A DNA stretch of 64,000 nt from Tillus elongatus (taxonomy: Eukaryota > Arthropoda > Insecta > Coleoptera > Cleridae), in assembly GCA_964006375.1 (NCBI GenBank), contig OZ023268.1:83525835-83589834 (forward strand), given 5' to 3'. The notes under the pieces were generated by a model that saw only the letters and a program-made list of their open reading frames with translations, was not told the DNA's origin and searched no databases. A program made the position numbers and the translations under genes. The stretch's first letter is position 1. Each line of letters opens with the position of its first letter. Below are positions 17,300 through 27,866 of this stretch, piece after piece.

Positions 17300-18058
17300 T
17301 TAAGTATTTGTTTCTGCAAAGTGTAAACACTCTAACATGCAAACTCGGAATGATGGGTCCTGATCTTTCAACATAATATTTATAAGCTTTACTATTTCAT
17401 CGTCACGTGGTAGCTCCTTCTTATTAACACATTTGAGAACATCAGCGACACAATAGAGGAAGTCGCTAAGTCGAATATCAAAGTTAAAATTAGTTAGAAA
17501 CTTCACCTTTTCGTTGATGATTTCAACCAGATCTAGTAGTTGTTGAACTGCATCTTCGGTTAAATAAAAAGTAGTAGAATCATCTGAGATTGATATACCT
17601 CTACTGTCTAAAATTTTAATAGGTTTGACAGTACATACTCCAATATTTTCAGGTTCAATCGTATTACCTTTGGTAAAGTATTCTTTAGCTGCTTTTGTTA
17701 GTGTTGAAATAAAATAATCCCACTCCCAGGAGCCAGATGAGATTGTTATATTTGGATTTGGCGGATACGGACTATTATTTACAATCTTAATTATTGGAAT
17801 CAATCCAGCAGCGTTTGATATACCAATTGCAACACTTAGAGAGGGGTTAACAGTATACCTTGTTTCCAACAGCATTCTACTTTCTTGCTTAATCTCAATA
17901 ATATTCTGGCGCATAGCTGCATCAACTTGACCCCAATAACAATTTTCACAAACACTGTTATTAGCAGATCTGAAGGACTCAGGTCCATCGTTAACATCGA
18001 TACCATACATGTTGAACAGAACACTACTATAACTACTAAGAATAACTACTGTGAGCAA
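17300..18058 (-). CDS. Putative secreted or membrane protein of unknown function
   Basis: This 252-aa protein is the first gene of the right leftward block. Residues 1-17 are hydrophobic and could be a weak signal peptide. A CENCYW motif and sequons (NNS, NNS, NIT) follow. Residues 73-93 (SLSVAIGISNAAGLIPIIKI) are apolar and rich in Ala, Gly and Ile, resembling a membrane-inserting segment. The C-terminal half is helical and charged. I do not recognise the family. Pairing with the next gene, a clear membrane protein, suggests a two-component surface module, but this is inference. Confidence 0.6.
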   Translation of the reverse strand: MLTVVILSSYSSVLFNMYGIDVNDGPESFRSANNSVCENCYWGQVDAAMRQNIIEIKQESRMLLETRYTVNPSLSVAIGISNAAGLIPIIKIVNNSPYPPNPNITISSGSWEWDYFISTLTKAAKEYFTKGNTIEPENIGVCTVKPIKILDSRGISISDDSTTFYLTEDAVQQLLDLVEIINEKVKFLTNFNFDIRLSDFLYCVADVLKCVNKKELPRDDEIVKLINIMLKDQDPSFRVCMLECLHFAETNT

Positions 18059-18566
18059 ATTGTAGACTGATGTGCTTGCATGTCACTCGGTGTTTTTATA
18101 ATTATATCCCCACCTTTGATTTAAAATTATCAACCTTTTATACAAAAAAATTCTGGAGTTTTATCTATTTCATATGACTTTAAGGTCATTCAACGGAAAT
18201 AAAACCACAAACAGGAAATATGAACTGCTCACAAGGTTATTTCAACAGCTGCAAGGAAAATATGTTGGCTACCAAGGTTAATTTCGGGAAATGCTAAATA
18301 TAGTCATAGTTGGAAGCGATATCGCGGCTACCACTAGATGTATTGTTGCCAGCTCTACTTTCAACAGATTCTTTAAATCAAACCGATTTCAATAAGACTT
18401 AAGAATATAAATTTTTTATTGTACACATGTACATATGTTAAATTTGAATTCTGCTTACCTAGAGGAGTGATATGACACCAAACACGTAGGACTTTAACCA
18501 ACAAATAAAAAATTGCTTGTGCGCATGCGCTAGCCGCCATGTTTAAATGGCGGTTCCTCGTTTGCC
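18059..18566. other. Noncoding region between the right block and right TIR
   Basis: No gene is visible in these 508 bases. It lies upstream of the right leftward block and holds the motif cluster at 18519-18553. Confidence 0.6.
18519..18553. promoter_or_regulatory. NRF-1-like palindrome with paired YY1/Pho-like sites
   Basis: GTGCGCATGCGC (18519-18530) matches the palindromic NRF-1/erect-wing consensus. Immediately after, GCCGCCATGTTTAAATGGCG holds two inverted GCCAT cores of YY1/Pho type. The cluster lies 14 bases inside the right TIR and about 460 bases upstream of the first gene of the right block. Confidence 0.4.
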
Positions 18567-18826
18567 TAATACAGGTTAGTTGGCTTTTGATTACATCATC
18601 TCAGGTTAGTTCGCTACTTGTTCGGGTTAAATACGAAGTCAGGTGGCGGAGATATTCGGGTCTAGTCAGTGGCTCCGCCACCTTGTGTTCGGGTTAGGTC
18701 GGGGGCCGTCGGGTCCGCCACCCTGTGCTCGGGTTAGCTCGGAGACCGTCGGGTCCGGTCAGTTCCGCCACTCCGCCCGGTGGCGGTGGCGGGTGGCGGA
18801 GTTAGAACCGCCTATCTATACCTACT
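18567..18826 (-). repeat. Right terminal inverted repeat (260 bp)
   Basis: It is the inverse complement of 6922-7181 and ends CCTACT, followed at once by the CACGCA duplication at 18827-18832. Confidence 0.93.
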
Positions 18827-18832
18827 CACGCA
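18827..18832. repeat. Right 6-bp target-site duplication of the Polinton
   Basis: CACGCA, identical to 6916-6921. Confidence 0.92.
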
Positions 18833-18929
18833 CGTACAAGGTGAGCGCCAAAATTTCCAGGCCTGACTATGGAATAAACGACCTAGACTCACAATTAAAT
18901 CTTATTTTTAAATAGTCCCCCATAACATC

Positions 18930-19330
18930 AACGCACTTACTACATCATTTCGGCAACCATTTGATACCTCTTAAAAATATTCTTTCGGGTTGTCCTCAAA
19001 GTGTACCCAAACTGCAGCCTTCACCTATTCGTCATCACTGAAATGGCGCAAGCTAAGTTTTTTTTTCCAATACGTAGTAGTCAATGGGGCCCATATCTGG
19101 ACTATACAGAGCGTGATCAATTTGTTCGAAACCGCACTCACGAACTGCGGATTGTTGGATTCAGTATTGTCATGGAGCAAACGCACTCCTCTGGTCAGTT
19201 TCCGAAGTCTTTTCTTTCAAATATTTTGTCGTAATTTATGCAGGAGGGTTGCATAATATGCCGGGTTGACTTTGGTATTGCGTTCTTTAAAGTCTATTAG
19301 AAGAATGCCTTCACAATCCCAAATAATTAT
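18930..19330 (-). pseudogene. mariner-type transposase remnant
   Basis: Reverse-strand translations show pieces of a mariner DDE transposase: WDCEGILLIDFKERNTKVN near 19320-19265, LLHDN near 19190 and a degraded ALYSPDMGPIDYY block near 19100. Stops and frameshifts separate them, so it is inactive. It lies about 100 bases beyond the Polinton end in the pre-insertion DNA. Confidence 0.65.
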
Positions 19331-19580
19331 TATTTTGTAGCATAAGTACATTTAGAGATGTCCTTACATTTGCAAGATAAAAAGTCAAACAAAACCCTAC
19401 CGGTGAAACTCTTCAAATTTTTTGTAAGATATATTCAGGGTAGATTTTTTCATTTAAGGTGATATGTCTATAACATCACTTTCAATCCGTTATGCTGGAT
19501 ATTTCTCCAATCTTCGCCACAAAAATGACTGCTATTTTCTTTCAGGTGGGCTCTTTCTTTGTGTCTTGGCTCTGTTTTAT
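19330..19580. repeat. Dispersed repeat paired with 5745-6045
   Basis: Diverged copy of the segment on the other side of the Polinton (shared TAGCATAAGTACATTT and TCAATCCGTTATGCTGG). It adjoins the mariner remnant and may belong to that element. Confidence 0.6.
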
Positions 19581-19736
19581 GAAAATTTTTAAACGATAGA
19601 TACGCCAATAAAATAAAAATAAAACATTAAAATTAATGAGTTAAACATTTAAAATATTCTCACAAATACATATAGTCACACACCAAATCACTGTGAAATC
19701 ATATAAGAACCAAAAAGATTAAAATATGTACGACAA

Positions 19737-19924
19737 CTATGGTGACTTTAACCGCTTTTCAAACTCATCCACAGAATAAAAACACCGTGAATATAAATAC
19801 TGTCTGAGCTCCTTCTCGAATTGTGCCACAGTATGACAATCCATAAAATGGTTAGACGGCAGATTAAAATAATAAGAACCGGCATATAATAGCGATCTTT
19901 TATAAAATAAATGATTAGGTTTAT

Positions 19925-20008
<84 letters not shown>

Positions 20009-20830
20009 CCGTAAAGCCAATGTTATAGGTATGTAAATTATAATTATGGGGATCATTTTTTTTTATACATAACACATAGCTTCAGTGAATAAACCTCAAC
20101 AAGTGTCCAAATTTTATTATTTTTGAAAACCTCCCGACAAGATTCCTGAAACTTTAGATTAAAAATTAGGCCCATAATGCGTTTTTGATGAAGAAGAACC
20201 GTAGCTGTATCGCCACGGTACCAACGTTATAATTTATAGCTGAAAATCCAAGAGCATAGTCCGCAGTCAACAGACCTTCTAAATTAGGGTAGATCTTTAA
20301 AGTCATTTGCTCAGCCCTGAGCTGACTGCATCCACATTACTGTACCAGGAGAAAACTCTGTCAATTATTGTTTCCAGAGATGATGTGGAGACAACAGAAG
20401 TTAAAGACCTGCTGCTGAAGTTAATACTAATATCAACACGTCGACTCAGCTTAGTTTGAAAATGCACCAATCGTGTTTTGACATAATTAATAATCATACT
20501 GTTTTCCATACACCAGTCGCTAAATTTCTGCAAAACGTTATTAATTTTGTTATAAAGAGATGGAATATTTGAGGCTGACACTAAAATTGACGTATCGTCA
20601 GCGTACATTAATACCATTACCTTTGATATATGTTACGGTAAGTCGTTAACATAAAGCAAGAACAGCAGCGGGGCTAAAATGCTTCCTTGTGGGATGCCAG
20701 AGTTTACGACTTTAAGTTTTATAAGGCATTACTGATCCAAGGAACAAGTCTTCGGTTAGACAGAAATAGAATCCAGTTGTTCAAATTTCCTCTAATTCCC
20801 ATATAATACAGAGCCATAATTTGTCGTATC
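19737..20830 (-). pseudogene. Non-LTR reverse transcriptase fragment
   Basis: Reverse-strand pieces read, from 20830 downward: a region ending GSILAPLLFLLYVND, the active-site box MYADDTSILVSA (near 20600), DWCMENSMIINYVKTRLVHF, and after a gap a C-terminal tail with YKRSLLYAGSYYFNLPSNHF (near 19890). A TA microsatellite (19931-20006) has expanded inside it. This is a decayed insect-type LINE RT; the clade was not determined. Confidence 0.72.
19931..20006. repeat. (TA)n microsatellite
   Basis: TA tract inside the LINE remnant. Confidence 0.95.
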
Positions 20831-20839
20831 GAATGCATA

Positions 20840-21740
20840 CGGGAAGGTTACAAAAACATAACATAACATCACAACATAGGGCTGGTCTTCATAAAGGTTT
20901 CTATTACCAAAGCTCGCTACTGAATGGTTTACTATTCTATTGCGGGATAGTTACTGATAATCGCAAAACAAATTTAGTAATTACAATATGCATTCTGCCG
21001 TTTTCTTCGCACTAGATTATTAGTATAAATCTTACCGCCTTTGCTGTGGAACCCTGTATTTTTTTATTATTTTAAAACTGACCGATCATAGTTTAAAATT
21101 TCAACTGAAATATTGAAAGCCTACTTCGTAAAAAATAGATTAAACTAGAACTTGGTTGCTTACTAAAACTCTTGTTACTTTTACGGCAGCAATTTCCTTT
21201 TTACCTCTTGTAATTCAGGGTGATGGCAAATAATCTAAAAGTACAAGACAAGGGTGTGTAATGCTTCGATGATATAAGTACAGACACATCCCTTCGGGGG
21301 ATATACAAGTAGATAGTCTAGTGCACACTTGACTGTCCTTTATGATCTTAGCACTTTAAACTAAGGGCATTCGCTCCAGTTACTATCAACACTCAAATGA
21401 CCAATTCACCGACATCAAACGAACAGTCAAGGAGGGATCAGACACTAAGAAAATCAGATACCTGATCCTATCAAATTATAAGATCACAATCTGTATATTC
21501 AAAACTATTTCCGACGATTATACAAGGTGACTTTTGTAAAATGTTTACCTTACAATTTTTAAACGTTTACACATAAGTTTCTGTAAAGACTAAGCTGGCT
21601 ACAGAGTAAGAAGCTTATTTGAAGCCAAGAAGGCTTTCACATCCATATTTTTTTTACAGTTTATAAATCCTATTAGATAATATATTTACCCAACCTTTCA
21701 TCTACCGCTGTAAAATCATTATATGTGCTTTTTTCATAAC
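20840..21740. other. Unannotated AT-rich interval
   Basis: I see no gene or recognisable repeat in this stretch. Confidence 0.45.
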
Positions 21741-21749
21741 TTAAAAAGT

Positions 21750-22248
21750 TCTGGACGCAGCAAGTGCGTTATGGTAGTGAATTTTTATTAAATGCTCCAA
21801 ATTTGAATAACTCAATTTTATATAAACCTGGAATGTTGAATTTTGGTATGTGGTCAGGCCTTTTACAAGGCAATACATACACCATACAAACTTCATTAAT
21901 GTAACTTTGTAATTTTCGGAGAAATAAAAATTTTTCCAAAGAAAACTCAAAATTCGAGTAACTAAATTTTCTATAAACCTAGAAAGTTTAATTTTGGTAG
22001 GTAATAAGACCTTTCCCAAGGCAACATATTGATCAAATTTCATTAAAATATCTTTGTAAGTTTCGGAGAAAAAAATTTTTCTCAAAAGAAAACTCAAAAA
22101 TTTTCCGGAAAACCTGAACCAATTTTCCTGGATAATGAACTCGTCCAAGCCATTAATAAAAGAAAAGCACTTGCCGAGGTTAATTGAAATCGGTTAATCA
22201 TTTTTTGAGTTATCGGTTGGATACATACATACATACATACACACACAC

Positions 22249-22319
<71 letters not shown>

Positions 22320-22433
22320 TTGAAACTGACCCCTTATATGGGCTCTAGGGGGCCTAGTTTGCGCTCATTTGAAGAATTTTTTTCAAAATTCAAAAGTCGG
22401 GATCATTAGTGAAATTTCAAAGAAAATTCACTA
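21750..22433 (-). repeat. Family A repeat, copy 2
   Basis: Reverse-oriented relative to the copy at 5228. It starts CTGGACGCAGCAAGTGCG and TTATGGTAGTGAATTTT at the left and ends with GAAATTTCAAAGAAAATTC then ACTA at the right. The interior contains diverged units related to the 141-bp units at 45940 and a compound microsatellite. Confidence 0.6.
22221..22308. repeat. Compound (CATA)n(CA)n(TA)n microsatellite
   Basis: Tetra- and dinucleotide runs inside the family A copy. Confidence 0.93.
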
Positions 22434-23124
22434 AAAAGCAGCTAATATAAGCCCAAAGTAAGAGAAACCAGCCGCCCGCCCTACAGTCTCCCTTATAACC
22501 CAACCCATGTTTTTTCCCAAAAGGCTCAAGTGCTGTCAATTAAAAAAATAGGGGAACACAAAACCACTACACAATACATCCATGCAGAAGTGCAAGGGAA
22601 AGGCAACCCCCTACCAATCGCCATCGCCTTTCCACCCCAGTTGTCTTAAGAAACCTCCTCCATGTCTTCTGTGGGGGTGAATTGTTGTGTGGTTTTCCCT
22701 TCCCTATCTTTTAAATTAACTCTATGTGGGTCTTGTGGAGAGAAACAGGGGGTGCATTAGAGGGTAGCTTGGACGTCGGGGTAGATGGTTTTTTCTTGCT
22801 TTGGGCTCATGTAAGCTGCTTTTTTCATATATCCTTAATTGAGAGAACAATGGTATTCTGTGGAGAAACGGCGGGTGTTTTAGTGGGGTTGGCTGAAGAG
22901 CGGGGTGGTTGGTAGGGGTTTATTTCTTCTATAAGCGGCTTTTTCTTTATATTTTGAATTAATGTTTCTTTTGAATTTTCCCTGCCCAGCACCCCAATGC
23001 GCTACAGGTTTCGTAACTTTCTTGGCGGTTGAAACCACAACATTTCTCTTGTGATTTATACATACAGAGGTGACTAAGCATGTTTAAAAAAAATTGAAAT
23101 CAGACAGTGAGATAATCTCCAAAG
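22434..23124. other. Unannotated interval
   Basis: No convincing gene. A duplicated G-rich motif (GAGAAACAGGGGGTG near 22740 and GAGAAACGGCGGGTG near 22864) suggests an old short tandem duplication. Confidence 0.4.
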
Positions 23125-23330
23125 TCACCAACTGAGATTGTGACATTGTGTTTGAGCAAGTTAAATGGTTAAAAATGACGCCATTGGAAGAGGTCATAAA
23201 GCCGACGGTCCCGTGTACTACCATGCGATGTAGGAACAATAAAGATCTCCACCCTCCGAGCATAAAGGAAGGGGTTATTGACGTCGGTGATTGGTTACAA
23301 TCGCAGAAATATGACTACCTTAAAGAAACA
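23125..23330 (+). mobile_element. Degenerate SINE body
   Basis: It retains GACATTGTGTTTGAGCAAGTT, the CGACGGTCCCGTGT region and GACGTCGGTGATTGG of the SINE family. The tRNA-like head is lost and divergence is high. Confidence 0.65.
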
Positions 23331-23528
23331 AAATATGAAACACTAATAACTGCTTGGATATTGTAAAATAGTTGTGCATAATGTCATGGTGCAAAAAGGT
23401 CGATTGTCGTAAAAATTGGACATCTCTTATTTTTTTAAATAAATGCCTTAATTTGTGAATAGCTTATATGTACTGTATGTTTAATAAGAGCATCAAAACA
23501 AATAACTAACCATTTCTACCATCTTATC

Positions 23529-23562
23529 TCTGTTGTTGTTGTTGTTGTTGTTGTTGTTGTAA
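23529..23562. repeat. (GTT)n microsatellite
   Basis: About eleven GTT units. Confidence 0.9.
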
Positions 23563-24126
23563 TTTGGTTTGGCCTCGGACCGTTAGGTCCATTAGCCACA
23601 GACTTTTTTTAAATTTATGTCTAGTGGTGTTTATGAGATCTATAAACAATAAATTTGCATCAAGTTATATCGCCAGCCAATTTTATTAACTTACACTATT
23701 TTTATACCTAATTAACTAATTTGTAAAAATAAATTTACTTTGTATACTTTTTTTTTTTTTTTTTATATAATAATAAATTCAGTTTCTATACTTTTTTTGT
23801 TTTTTTTTTTTTGTTTTGTTTTTTTTTCTTTTCTTTTTTTGTAATAAATTGTTTGTATACCTTTTTTATTATTTTTTTTAATACATATATCTTTTTTTTT
23901 TTTTTTTTTTTTTTTTTTCCCTAAGTATTGTGAAGGATGACTGGGATACTGTGCGTCCAGAGACCCGCCAGGACGGCTTTGAACAAACTGTACTGGGCCT
24001 TGGTTTCATGCAGGTAGGTAAATTCACAAAGGAGTGGATTACAAAGGAGCCATACTTATTCTAACAAACAATAGTTATTAAAAACATTTTTACATTATAC
24101 AATGTCTCTAATGAAAACAAAAGTAA

Positions 24127-27100
24127 CTACAGTTGTAGTCTAATTTCTTTGAAAAATCTATACAATTTCATTATTATACATTTTGACTTTCGCATCAATA
24201 GCTGATTTAAAGAAAATGGCATACAGATATTTTTATCATTCATTTGTATGATAGAAGTTATTAAATTCAGTCGTGAGTTTTGATGCCGTGGGCACATAAA
24301 TATAATGTGATTTAAATCAGCCACTGTTACATTGTCACAATCACAAGCTGGAGATCTTATTATACCGATTTTATTTAAATGAGCCGGAAACCGGCCATGG
24401 TTGGATTTCAGTCTTGTTATCAATGTCGTCAATTCTTTGTTATTCTCGGAATACATGTGAAAATCTTGTTCAGTAGGTAAGTTAGGGTGGAGTATTTTGT
24501 ATGGGTTATTAGTGTTTAAACAGAAATCTTTCCATTCTTCGTTCCATTTTTTATGTTGTTCTTGTTTGATTAATGGATATATATCTTTTTATGGCACCGT
24601 TTCCTTGTATGAGTCGTAGTCATCGATACTTTGTTTGGCCAGCAGATCAGCAAGTTCATTACCCCGAATTCCGGAGTGGCCCTTTATCCAAAGAAAAGCT
24701 ACACTGCCTTGTTTTTTTGTGATTTTACTACATGAGTCTATGATGTTAATAATGTTCTCATTATTTCCGTAGTAAGATCCTGCTTTACTTCTCATGGCTA
24801 TTAACGAGGATTGTGTTCAGTGAGTATGATGGCTTTTAGTTTATCATTGCTGAGCATCCATTGTAGTGCCTCTTGTATGGCTATTAGTTCTGCGGTGTAA
24901 ATTGAAGCCAGATGTGGGAGTTTGATTTTCTTACTTATATTCAGTTGTGATACGTAATAAGCACACCCTGTACCATTTTCCATTTTTGATCCATCCGTAT
25001 AAATGTGGAGGTGTTCTGGACACTTTTCTAATTCATGTTTTGCATCAGCTAGCATTAAATCCGGGATTTCTTCATACTTGGGTATGATGATTGTATGGTC
25101 ATTGTGATAAATACTGTAGTCTTTTTTGTGCATTGGTAGTTTTTCGGATACTTGGATAAATGTTTCATATATCATAGTTTCCCTATAAGCGTCGACCAGT
25201 GGCGTGCTTCTTTTATTTTGCCAATACTTGTTGGTCGTCTGTTGTGTGTGTAGATACTGCATTTTTGTCAATAATTCTGGAAATCTGACTCGAATTTTTA
25301 ACATATATTTAGCGGCCAATGTACCGATTCTGATATGTACAGGTGGCTCTCTACACTCTGCTGTAACAATATTAATAGGCGTTGACCTCATAGCCCCTAT
25401 GCTAATTCTAAGTGCTTTGTTTTGTATTGTTTGCAATTTCTTCAAGTTTGTTTTAGAACACGACCCATATAGACTGCTTCCGTAATCCAAAATGGATCTG
25501 ATGTAAGATCTGTAAAAAAGTAAAGCTACCTCTCTGTCTGCACCCCAAAGTGTATGTGTAGTCATTCTCAAGATATTCATTCCTCTCTCGCACCTTGTTT
25601 TGAGGTATTCGATGTGTTGCGTCCACAGGAGCTTTCTATCTAATATTACGCCCAAATATTTGAACGTGTTGGCAGTTTTAATTTTGTAAATATTACTAGG
25701 CATAATATCTGGTAAATGTGTTCGATGTCTGGTAAATATAACCACTTTGGATTTTTCTTCATTTAGCTCAAATCCCCTGGCCTCTGTCCAGGATTTTAAA
25801 TTAAGGAGGATTTTACTATATTCGTTTACACACTCTTGATAAGATTGTTTTTCGACATATATGCAAACGTCGTCTGCGTACTGGATGCATTCTACCCCTT
25901 GATACATGTCTGTGTGTAATGATCTGGTGTATAGGTTAAAGAGTGTGGGTGAGAGAATTGCTCCCTGTGGGAGGCCACTGTATACACACCTTGGGACGTG
26001 GAATTTGTTATTTTCGTCCCTTATGTAAATTAGACGTCTACTATATAGAGATACAATGTTTCTTGCGGTAACTGAGCTAAGCCCTATATCTTCTAAATCT
26101 TTTATCAACAAAGATAAATTAATTGCGTCAAATGCACTTCTCAGATCAACAAATATGCACATCATATATCGGTTTCGAGTTAACGTACACTGTATATCTG
26201 TTACTAAATGTACCAGCGCATCTAGCGTTCCTTGTCCTTTTCGAAACCCATATTGATTTTTGCAGAATATGTTGTTAGTTTCGCAATAATGCTCCAGACG
26301 ACCAAGAATCATTTTTTCGTATACCTTTGCTGTGCAGGGCATCAGAGATAGTGGTCTGTAGCCAGATGGATGATTGTGTTGTTTTCCAACTTTATGTATT
26401 AAACAAATAATTATTACTTTCATCTGCTCAGGATATTGTCCACTTGACCATAATTCGTTAATAACTCGCAACAGTATACCCATGGCTTTTTCAGAGATGT
26501 TTTCTAGCATCCTATTTGTTATTCTATCTACGCCTGGCGATGAGTTGCGTAATGACTTTATAACGGAAACCAACTCATTTAATGCAAATGGGTGTTCCAA
26601 AGGAAAACTTTTACTTTTATCGCATTCCCCATTGTTATACAAAGGTAATTCTACTGTATCTGGTGCCATGAGAGATAAGCTTTCACTTATTAAATCATCT
26701 GTCATAATTGATTTTCCACCATTTGATGATTTGTTATTCATTTTCCGAACAAACTTCCACACATCTGTTAAAGGCGTTTGTTTGTTGAGCCTACTAACAT
26801 AACTTCTCCATGCTTCCCTTTGCTTCTTCTTGAGAAGTCTTCTCACTTTAGCATCCGTTTCTTGATATTTTAGGTAATTATCCATATTTGATTGATGTTT
26901 ATAGTTTTGTAATCGTTGTTTGCGTTCTCTTTGCATCTTCTCACACTCGTTGTCCCACCATGCTGGTCTAGGTTGCCAATTTTTTACTAATTTAGTTTTT
27001 TCGAGGACACGGTCAGCTGCCAGAGTGATACTGTCTATTACGTGATTATACAAGCCTGCAGCTGTTGTTTCTGTTTCGTTATGTGCATCAATTATATTGT

Positions 27101-27866
27101 CAATCTCCAACTGAAATGCGCCCCAGTCTGCGCTCGACTCCCTCCACCTTCTATATGGAATTTTATCTATTATTTCAAAATTAATGTTATATCCAATAAT
27201 TATTGGCAAATGGTCCGAGCCGAGCGATTCCTGCAGCACATTCCATGACAATTTACTTGTTATCGATTGTGAAGCGAAAGTTAGATCAACTGCTGACGGA
27301 GACTCTGTAGGTCTTGCGATCCTAGTGGGGGTTCCATCGTTTAAAATATTTAAGTTAAAATCTTCAGTGATATCTATTAAAATGTTACCAGAGGTGTCGC
27401 AATTTGTACTGCCCCAAGACGCATGATGACTATTAAAATCTCCGCCAACAATAAGATCCATTTTACACACTATATCTAGGAATTGTTGCCATTGTCTATA
27501 CGTTACGTTAATGTTTGGAGGGCGATACAAACTCAATACATTTAATTTAAGATTTAAGATTTGTACACCACATATGTCAATTCGATCTGGTAAGCACTGT
27601 GGAAAGTTTAAAATAGAATAAGATAGATTGCTTTTTATTAATATGCCAACTCCTCCACCCTTTCCAGATGCTCTATCTTTCCTTACAAAATTATAATTTG
27701 GAAATTTTAATTGGTCATTGGAGTCTAACCAAGTTTCGCTAAGCAAAACAATATCAATTTGTTTCCCATTCAATAACCGGGATAAGTTATGTCGATTTTG
27801 TTTAATAGAACGACAATTCCATTGCAAAATAGTAAGTCCCTCAACTCTATTAGTATTGACTGCCAT
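24127..27866 (-). pseudogene. I-like LINE ORF2: endonuclease, reverse transcriptase, RNase H
   Basis: The first 1,020 residues are open. The apurinic-type endonuclease shows ILQWNCRSIKQNR, LLSETWL, GGDFNSHHASWG and LGSDHLP; the RT shows SGYRPLSLMPCTAKVYEKM, FVDLRSAFDAI, GLPQGAILSPTLF and IQYADDVCIYV; RNase H begins at HIYTDGSKMENGTG. A frameshift near 24810-24830 and another near 24590 break the RNase H domain and C-terminal region; the rest continues in other frames (WIKGHSGIRGNELADLLAKQ, then a cysteine-containing tail ending near 24127). The ATG at 27866 is the more likely start; one at 27899 would overlap ORF1 further. Confidence 0.88.

Larger units (their letters stand above)
6922..18826 (+). 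mobile_element. Maverick/Polinton (adintovirus-like) element lacking PolB
   Basis: The element is 11,905 bp, bounded by 260-bp inverted repeats starting AGTAGGTATAG and by 6-bp CACGCA duplications. It carries genes recognisable as Maverick/adintovirus virion and integration genes: major capsid protein, penton-like protein, adenain-like protease, phospholipase A2 protein, packaging ATPase and chromodomain integrase, plus KilA-N and several uncharacterised genes. No frame is interrupted. Autonomous Polintons usually run about 15-20 kb because they also encode a protein-primed family B DNA polymerase of roughly 1,000 residues or more; none is present. The element may be non-autonomous for replication, using a polymerase from a related copy or the host, or it may be a distinct lineage. 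Confidence 0.95.

Noticed and set aside
22724..22915. 63-aa gene with Gly/Val/Trp-rich product
   Set aside because: Low-complexity G-rich DNA with an internal short duplication; no recognisable motif.
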